Origin: Combretum micranthum
Lineage: Eukaryota > Streptophyta > Magnoliopsida > Myrtales > Combretaceae
Length of the DNA: 64,000 nt
Assembly (NCBI GenBank): GCA_024138025.1
Contig: JAMXBD010000055.1
Location: forward strand, 1,302,001 to 1,366,000
Direction of reading: 5' to 3'
Part shown: piece after piece, positions 56,078 through 64,000 of the stretch
Numbering within the stretch: position 1 is the first letter of the stretch
Layout of the letters: the number at the start of each line of letters is the position of its first letter
Position numbers and translations under genes: made by a program
Notes under the pieces: generated by a model
Seen by the model: the letters and a program-made list of their open reading frames with translations, nothing else
Databases searched by the model: none
Told to the model about the DNA's origin: nothing

Positions 56078-56895
56078 GAAAACCATTTTCAGATAAATGA
56101 AACAGCGAGTACGACATCATTCGAATGACAATGTTCATGAACACGTTCAACCACTTTTGGTGTGCAAAGGACACGAAGTCAAAAACTTTGGTGAGATTGA
56201 AGGGATAATGTGATGAATAATACTTGAACTTTGAAAATAAGCAATTCGAAATATGAACTTTAAATTGATTAATTTACTATCTGAAAGAGCATGACAGTGG
56301 TACTGATGGTATGTATATTTTTCTTTTCATATACTAATTTAAACAATTTCAAAGTTCGTATACTAAATTGATCAATTTTAAAATCTAAGCACTTAATAAT
56401 AGATTTTATCAAAGTTTATGTACCATTTGCGTACAAATCCCAATATTGAATTGTTTATTGGGATAAAGAGGAAAGAATGAGATTAGTTGGCATTTATGCT
56501 TTGTCCTTGTCCGAATATGGTTATTCTACAATAGCGGTCCATATTTAGAACAAAAACATTAATGTGGATATAAAAGAGGAGAGAAAGTATTTGAACTGAC
56601 TTCATGTTCAAAACAACACAACATACTGATCTATGTAGCAGCCATTATTAAATATTATAATTCCAATATTATTACCAGTATATTTTTTAGTATGACAAGT
56701 CTATTAAATATTGTTATGGCAGGTTTTAAATATTCCTTTATAACTATATATATAGGCGCTAATTGCCATTATTGGTGGTTTGAATATTACTTTTTTAGAT
56801 GATTTCATCCTTTATACAATTAGTTATTATAGCTACATAAGTTATCAGAATTGTTACAATCAAAAGATAAGTTCAATCTTAAACTACACACAGAG
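56078..56895. other. Duplicated 3' flank of the GRDP pseudogene
   Basis: Patchy alignment with 22201-23010 continues up to TTGTTACAATCAAAAG, followed by TTAAACTAC at about 56890. After that, similarity stops. Confidence 0.75.
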
Positions 56896-56934
56896 AGAGA
56901 TCTTAGCGCAGGTCGGTTTGGGCCCGATTCAAAC

Positions 56935-57095
56935 CTAATTTCACTTATTCAAAATAAAAGTGAAGTATTATTCCCATTAAATGTTTTTTTTAATCATAGT
57001 ATAGCTTTATTTGGTTTATCAAGAATGCAATTCCAATTACTAGAACATCTAATTTCTCTATTTCATAATAAAAGTGAATTATTATTCCAATTTCA
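56935..57095. repeat. Two-unit direct repeat
   Basis: AATTTCACTTATTCAAAATA and then AAAAGTGAAGTATTATTCC at about 56937-56976 recurs as AATTTCTCTATTTCATAATA and AAAAGTGAATTATTATTCC at about 57049-57088. The open frame 56851-57114 across it has no known relatives. Confidence 0.65.
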
Positions 57096-57099
57096 TAAG

Positions 57100-59300
57100 C
57101 ATCAGGGATTTTGAAATCTAACTAGTTATAATAAACAGTAACTTTATCTTTTCCACACACCATCTTTGTGTGTTGTCCACTTTATTTCTTGCTTATAATA
57201 TGCAATAATATATTATAGATCTATTATTTATATTATATTGCTAATAGAATTTTAAAATATTATATCTTAAAAATGAAAATCAAACAAGTCATTAATGTTA
57301 TTTTAGGCAAACATACCATTCTAGTAAATCATAAGCACCATAGTAGTGTCGGTGGAGCAAGTAAATAATTTTAACTTACATAAAAGAATATTGTAACATA
57401 TTGGCTCAAGGACATTACACTTTTGCTAGTAGTCAAAAGATAGATGCAGTTATAATAATAAGTGGGTTTGCTCAAAATGGCCGTGCATTAACTATTGGCA
57501 TAGTTTGTAATATTACAATACTTATTTCACAACTATAAATAGATTTATTTGTGATATATAAATGTACACATTGAACAAATTCTTTTACAAATGAACTAAA
57601 GAAGGTATTATTCTTAGGGCTAAATTTATATTAAGTTGAATAATTGGTTATCTTATTTTTAAATTTATTTTTATTTTTTTAAATTAAAAAAATAGGTTGG
57701 TTCAATGGGCCATCCACCGCGGATGACCTAGAATGACCTAGCCCACCTAAGGCTGGGCTGACTGGACCTATGACTTGACAAGTTTGAGCTTGTGTCGAGA
57801 TTTACACGCACTATCTCATGGTAGAAACTATGAAAAAATTATTACAAATTACACCATGAGATTATTATTACAAATTACATAAAAAAATAATTATCAAAAT
57901 ACCAACACAAAGTTGCATGTATAAAATGCGATTTTACGTTTTACATGAATATCACATGTATTATATGTGATTTTTGCAAAAATAGAGAAACTTTATATTT
58001 ACAGTAAATGAAATGTTATAGGTGATGTACTAAACTTCCTTGGTTAAAGACTTTAAATCTCATATTTAGATGCGATTTTGTATTGATATATGTGTAATTA
58101 AAATTATATGATTTATATTAAGGTAATTATCTTTTATAAAATCGGTCAACATGTATTACGCCCTATAATCCTAGTTATTTTCACCTCTAAGTTATTAAAG
58201 TGCTTAGATATAGATATAATTATTCATATTCACATTAGTGAAATGCTTATTTTATTAACTCCTATAACCATTAAAAATTTTAATGGTGAAATATAGACTC
58301 ACAATCCTGTTGAGGCCATAGTCATTAACTCCTATAATTATTTTAGTCATCAAATATATGTTGTCGATGATGTTGACCCAATAGAGCGTCTAATAATTTA
58401 TGGTAAAAATCCATATGTGTCGTATTAAGAAGATAATTTTAATGCCTTTGATATTTTCTTACAATAGTAACTATTGATATAACTTGATTGGAAAGTCTCA
58501 GTTATTACATTAATATATAATTATATTATTTAGCGGTCCTTTCATATATATATAGATACATATTTCCATAAAATCTCACACTTCCAAATTAGCAATCGTT
58601 ATCTGCATGAATGATGATATCACATAAATCTCCTATCTTTATTTTGCAATCACTTGTAGTTACTATTTCAATCTATGAATGTGCTTATATAATATTGTTA
58701 TATTTAGTCATATCAATGTTTTATATATACATATCGGTAACATACAAGAGGATATATTGTTATTTTGTGAAAATTTTGTTACATAAATTGTAAATACATT
58801 TAAATAAATAATAAATAATAAATGCTGTACTATGTCTATAACTTTTCAATCCTTCTTTTTTATTAATAACGTCTTTTATCATTCATACATTTCTATCAAT
58901 TAAGTTAATTAATTTTAATTTATCTTTTTCATATTAGTTATGAAGGGTTGCACCTTTTAAGTTTTATAAGTATTATTGCAACATCAAGGTGATATGATTT
59001 AAAATGATATAACTCTCCATAAAAAAATTCTATGGTAATATAGTAGTTATGATGATATCGATCCATTTATATTATTATATAGTTAAGATCTATCTTAATT
59101 GTGTTTAAAATAGTTAATATTTTTTACATTAATTTTTTGTGATCTAGTTAATAATAATATTTTTTGAAGGATGGTCCATAACGAGATCGTAGGACACTTC
59201 CACAACTTCAAGGATTACTACTTTTCCCATTGTTATATTTTATCTATGATACCTTTTTAATATCACATTTTGTAAAGGGCTTTAAACATATATATAAATA
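57100..59300. other. Gene-free AT-rich stretch
   Basis: No coding similarity is seen. 57700-57800 is GC-richer (GGGCCATCCACCGCGG, CTAGCCCACC) and may be the edge of a transposon, without a partner. Frames at 58108-58296 and 58611-58793 are I- and L-rich AT noise. Confidence 0.5.
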
Positions 59301-59309
59301 TAAATATTA

Positions 59310-59905
59310 TTTGTTTGGGCATGACTCATGACTGAGTGACAGGGCCTAATGAGTCTAATTCAATTATTGGGATGGCTTGGGGAGATTTGGCTTGGTGGGT
59401 TTGGAACAGGGAACGTTGGGTTGGTCGCTGTATCTAATCTTTCTCAGACAGGCTCATGCATACACAGTAGATGACTACATGCTTTGGCCCATGAGGAGCT
59501 CATTTATGATAAGCATGAATTGATCTTACTCCATCTCATCCGTCAATCACCGAGGTGATCTGACGGTTGTTATCCATGCCAAGTGCCTATAAATATTTAG
59601 TCACTCCTCCTCCTCACGAAGAACTTTTGTAGAGAGAAGGCAAACAATAGTTTGTAAAGGAGGTTTTATTCAGGAAGATCAACACAAGGCAACCCAAGTG
59701 ATTTCTACTCCAACTGCTCAAGAACTGTAAGGTTGACGCGCGAGGTCTACTCAAGCTCTCTTATCTGTCACTTGTACATTTAAGACACTGAGACTGCCTG
59801 TTTCTCCTCTCTTGTCATTCTCTCCAAGCCATCCCGTCATCAAGTGTTATTTCCTCAGCAGCGTGATAGCTATCACCAAAAAACCCCATCTACACATTTA
59901 TTTTC
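59310..59905 (+). other. LTR-like promoter region, unassigned
   Basis: GC-richer than its surroundings. It contains a palindromic patch (CATCCGTCAATCACCGAGG...GATCTGACGG), then CCTATAAATATTTAG at about 59586 and a TCCTCCTCCTCACG leader, then a polyA-signal-free stretch. This layout resembles an LTR promoter of a plant retroelement. No ends, primer-binding site or coding part were found. Confidence 0.35.
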
Positions 59906-60237
59906 ATATTCCTTACGAGTAACTTTTCTTTTAATATAATTCGTCGCATTTCTATAAAACAAATTGAATTATAATAAAAATTTTACCCGATGTTATTAAT
60001 TTAAGGGAAAAAATATAAATGTGATTGACACTAGGTGTAAATTAAAAGATTTTGTTGGTTGGACTGGGCCCAAACGTCATATCCTAAATGCCACCCCCGT
60101 CCATATGTATATTTATATTGATTGAAAAGAAACCAGAAATGAGAAGTTTACAATGGAAGGCGGGACAGAAAGAAATTAGGCTTTTCACGGTGGGAAAATA
60201 AGGGTTTCAAGGTGATGATGCTGATTCACCAAAAGCA

Positions 60238-61010
60238 ATGGAGCCAAATGTGATGAAGATGATCCGAAGGAGGCCATATGATTTACCGGTGGAGAGAGAA
60301 AAGATGTTAATTACTTATTCAGGGGAAGTGATTCGCCGCTCATTGAATTTTCGGCGTGAGCGGGATATGACTCGCAGTGAGCTATCGGAATACTACAGTA
60401 TGATTCGGGAGAGTGGTGTACGTATATGTATAATTATATCTATAACTTTTTTGTTCTTTTCTATAATTTTTATTTATTTTTTTTTATTTTTGGCAGGGTT
60501 TTGATGTTGATGTTGGGAAAATCAAAGACATGTATGCTTGCGATGTGATTCATCCCATTAATAACTTAAGTGAAGATCGTACGATGAATCGTCTTCCCCG
60601 ATTGGCATCTCATGCTCTCGAAAAGCATAAACAGGATAAGGTCATTGTCATTATCATATGCTTAACAGTTAACATTTAGATTTCGGATATTTAATTTCTT
60701 GATTTTAAGCGTTACTACTTAATTATTATTCGAGATGTGGGTTGGGTTCAATGATAATTTTTTCTTTGAAAAAAAAAAAAAAATTAAAGGTGAGGAACTG
60801 GAATTCGTGAGAATTAACAAGGCAAATAGGCAGGCTGCAGCTTGGGTTACGTATTATATCACATTCGAGGCCAAGGATGTGAAGGAGAAGGATGACCCAA
60901 AGCCATAGGTGTACCAGTTGCGTGTATTTCAAGGTGTTAAGCATGATGACATCCGTATCGAGGTTTTCAGGCCTAAACCATCTTCCCCAGCTGCTTCCTC
61001 CTCTTCCTAG
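60238..61010 (+). pseudogene. Cystatin/UPF0725-like gene, copy B, nearly intact
   Basis: Exon 1 is 60238-60417 (60 codons, ending YYSMIRESG, donor GTACGT). Exon 2 is 60497-60640 (48 codons, GFDVDVGKIKDMYACDVIHP). Exon 3 is about 60789-61010 (AAAWVTYYITFEAKDVKE, VYQLRVFQGV). The exon 3 acceptor leaves the frame one base short, so GTGAGG would be read instead of GGTGAG. Within exon 3, TAG at 60906-60908 interrupts KP|VYQ, probably from CAG. Two independent lesions suggest a recent pseudogene; a sequencing error could account for the first. The RESGFDVD..FEAKD architecture suggests the plant cystatin/monellin-like UPF0725 group. Function unknown. It is the source-like relative of copy A at 31318-32067. 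Confidence 0.6.
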
Positions 61011-61750
61011 AGTGCAAATACATGTAATTTATTCTGTTCTCTGCCTTTTTTTTTTTTTTAATTTACCCAAACTAAATATATAATGATTTTTCTCTGCTTT
61101 GTTATCTAGTATTAGTCAGAATGAGACATGAATTGCTTGAATTTGCTGTTGGTTGATGCTGATTGAGTATATAATGGTTATGAATGTTCCATGCTGTATG
61201 ATTTCTTTCTTTATTTTATCCTTTATATTCATGCTCGGACCAGACAAGGTTCTGAAGATATTAGTTTAATAGATTGCTGTGGTGATGAACTGATAATTGA
61301 TTACTTGATGATTTTATATGTTGGGAGTGGAGTTCTTTTGAGAAGCAGAAACTATTCAAGTCAGAAAGCTTCTCTTTATATTCTATCTCATGGTAATGCC
61401 TGTGGCTGTTTCTCCTATGATTAGTGATTGCTTTGAATTTGCTTTGGTGTTACATCATAAAATTTTTTTAGTTTATTCTCCAGCTTACCCTCATGGATAT
61501 TCTGCAATTTCTTTCTTCTGCAGAGGCTCGCATTGCATGTAATGCTTTGTTTTCTTATATTGAACACAGTAAGAAAAATAATTGTTTTTATTACTTGACG
61601 TTGCATCAACAGGGAATAATAGCTTTTCTGTTAAACTATAAAAGAATAAACTCAATTTAGTTGAACCATTTAAAAAAGAAAAAGGATTGGAAGATTATCA
61701 ATCAAAGTGAAAGCATTAGGAGGATTGGTACTTTACTGCTAATGATTGGT
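61011..61750. other. 3' flank of cystatin-like copy B
   Basis: 61600-61745 aligns with 32085-32235 (GGGAATAATAGCTT, AACTCAATTTAGTTGAACC, AATCAAAGTGAAAGC). Between 61015 and 61590 copy B has about 550 bp that copy A lacks. No gene is recognised in it. Confidence 0.65.
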
Positions 61751-64000
61751 GACAGATTGTAATGTGGAGTGTTACTAGATATTATCTCACATAAGCACAT
61801 TGCAGCTAGCTATCTATCTAGTGTGGCATGGTTTTTAATTGCTTCTGATGCAGCACCACACCTTGATCATTTTTCTTGCAATTCTTGAGTGATTTTTTTG
61901 TGACTACTTGACATTGATTGTAATAAAAGTAGTTTAATGTTACTATTGACTGTTCTTTGTTAAAGCTTGATGATACAAATAATTTTATCATTGTTTCCTG
62001 GGAAATTCTTAGGTCAAGTCCTCTCTTTCTTTTTTTTTTTTTTGGTACGATGACTTGTCTACAAGTCAAAGTGTCCCAAGTGGTGTATTTTGTTCTAGGT
62101 TTAATGTATTTTTATTTCAGGTGCAAAAAGTGCTAGGTCAAATATCTTTGTCCTAGGTTAGTGTATTTTTTCCAGGTGAAAAAAATGTGCTAGGTGTGTG
62201 CTAGGTCAATGTATTTTGTCCCTAGTGTGACTTGACCCAAGAGCAACCCTTGTCCCCTCCCCCTCATTTTGCATTTTAATTTGTTTAGGCTTTTGCAGGT
62301 TTACCTCTCTTCCCTGCTGCAGAACTTTATGAAGTCCAAACGAGGAAGGGTTTTTATGTCCTCATGGCACTATTTTTATTATTAGTATCATCTAGTATCG
62401 TGTCTACTTTGTGAGGAAGAAGAGTTCAAGTTGTATGTGACACTCTTCTTGACTAAAAGTACTCAAAGTAGGATTATAGATATAGATTAATCTAGATGAA
62501 CGGCCTGCATTGTAGTATTAACTATCACTGGATGAGCCTTCTTTGTTAAGAAAGTAAAGGCAATCGAGAACTTGATATTGATGCAACTGTTGATGATGCT
62601 AATTAATTAGAATTTACTATATTCTGTTTGCTGAGTTGGAATCTATCTTATTGCACATTTCCTTGGCATGCTATCCCGTATATTTTTCATCTCAAGAGTT
62701 CATTAAACTAGTCCTAAGTTTTTCATAACAAAAGGCTTGCTTAATTCTCTCTTCTGATGTTAAATTTAAGTGATGCATCATTCACATATATAATGTGTCT
62801 ACTGCTAAATGAAAGAAATCAATGACATTGCACTAGTCTTGCTTGGATCGAAGCTCTGATACCACATCTACAATTTGAAGTCTCAATTATTTTGCTAGAT
62901 TCAATTTCAAACTGTGAAGCTTAGATTTTTACACATGCCGAATAAAAATATCGGATTTTTGCACATACCCAATAAATAAGTTTGGAATTTTTACGCCTAC
63001 CCAATGAAAAAAGTTTGCATTTTATGTTACTGGGGATTTCAGTCCATAATTTTCCAGCTTGTTAAAGAATATTTTTGGATGTGTGTTGGTTGGCAATATT
63101 GAAAATTGTTGTCTTGTTTTGAAAATGTTCCCTATGATGTTTTTGTTTAATTCATGCTAATTCTGATAAATCCATGAATGTTAAAAGCTTTCTTCAATCT
63201 ATAATCTTTATAAACCTAATGTGTTTTTTTTCTTTTTGTTTTTTAAACAGTCTGGTGGATAAATGTTGCGATTTATGGATAAGTTGATTAAAGTATGCTG
63301 CTCGTTTTTTAAGGTAATATGTTAATAGTTTGTGGCCGGGTCTTTATGGATGTAGTTCATTTGAATTCTTCTGACATATTTAACAATCTCCTAATTATAC
63401 ATTACAATCTAGTAAGTTCATGTAGTTCCTCATGTGTGACCTCCATACTTAGATTGGTGATGGAACAAGTTTGCTGATTGATATGATTGATACTCGTGTG
63501 GACTTTAAGTCTGTATTAGATCCAGCCACAAACTACATGCGTGGCACATGATATTGGTTAAATATTGGTTACAATTGATGCTATACATGTTACTTACTTC
63601 GTAGTTTGTAGTCAGATCTTTATGGATCCACTTTACATGATTTTTCCTAATCTCAGCAGTTGCTTCACCTATATCTAATTGATGATGATATAAAAATATA
63701 AGAACTTGTAAAATAGTGGATTGTGTGGGATTCATGGGAGTAAAGATTGCATAGGCAATTCAACTGCATTACATAGGTAGCAAAGGAATTATTTTGCTAT
63801 TGAAGTTGATGCATTTGACTTGGTCTATTTGGTTGAAGTAGTAATAAGTGTTTGTTATTAAGTGCCCTATGGATACATGTTAACAATTCAAGATTATGTT
63901 TTTGATGCATCTATATTTATTTAAGGTGTATTGTCATAAAAATAGAGTTATTAACGGGTGCACTTAGGGTACTTATTGAGGATGAATTGTGCTTTAAGAT
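61751..64000. other. Gene-free stretch with small repeats
   Basis: No gene is recognised. 62060-62225 has repeated GTGCTAGGTCAA / GTCCTAGGTT / GTGTATTTTxTxC motifs. 62924-63017 has three 30-33-bp tandem units (GATTTTTACACATGCC, GATTTTTGCACATACCC, GAATTTTTACGCCTACCC). GCTCTGATACCA at 62853-62864 is the inverse of a copia primer-binding site and could mark a minus-strand element end. No LTR is confirmed. Confidence 0.45.

Noticed and set aside
61191..61424. 77-codon plus-strand frame downstream of cystatin copy B
   Set aside because: No motif, and no counterpart in copy A; probably a chance frame in the 3' flank.

Overview
The window is AT-rich nuclear DNA of a flowering plant, most likely a eudicot. 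The signs are GT-AG introns in plant-type genes, Ty1-copia and Ty3-gypsy relics, hAT-type elements with 8-bp target duplications, and a GRDP (DUF1399) gene. There are no operons or bacterial signals. Most of the window is repeats and gene fragments. Only one locus, the GRDP-like gene at 17342-22200, looks close to intact, and it carries one frameshift.

Layout. 1-465 is a diverged copy of a repeat seen again at 8.4 and 10.1 kb. 1687-6622 is a complete but dead Ty1-copia retrotransposon with 288/284-bp LTRs and a 5-bp target duplication (AAATT). 7258-11348 holds a possible hAT-like element whose right part plus flank was tandemly duplicated as two 1.75-kb units. 12707-13521 is an 815-bp non-autonomous hAT element with a perfect 8-bp target duplication (GATGAGAC). 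17342-22200 is an eight-exon GRDP-like gene. 25.6 kb holds a minus-strand Ty3-gypsy relic. 29515-30107 is a minisatellite with alternating long and short monomers.

30880-44605 is the most unusual part. Exon-like fragments of six unrelated genes follow one another: HIT4-like, cystatin/UPF0725-like, 2OG-Fe(II) dioxygenase, SCO1-like copper chaperone, papain-like protease and importin-alpha. From 34165 on, the fragments lie on four alternating arms (+,-,+,-) that form three adjacent inverted repeats centred near 36283, 38700 and 42127. Transcripts of this block would fold into long hairpins. 44607-50087 looks like a single 5.5-kb LTR (TGTCACGCCC...GGGCGTGACA) with a TATA box near its middle.

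52445-52.9 kb is a truncated minus-strand copia end (gag start, primer-binding site, LTR). 53098-56895 contains two partial copies of the GRDP locus in the same orientation, heavily mutated, and including introns and 3' flank, so they arose by DNA-level duplication and not by retroposition. 60.0-61.75 kb is a second copy of the cystatin-like locus, also broken. The rest is gene-poor. All assignments come from reading the sequence and remembered family motifs; no database search was run.
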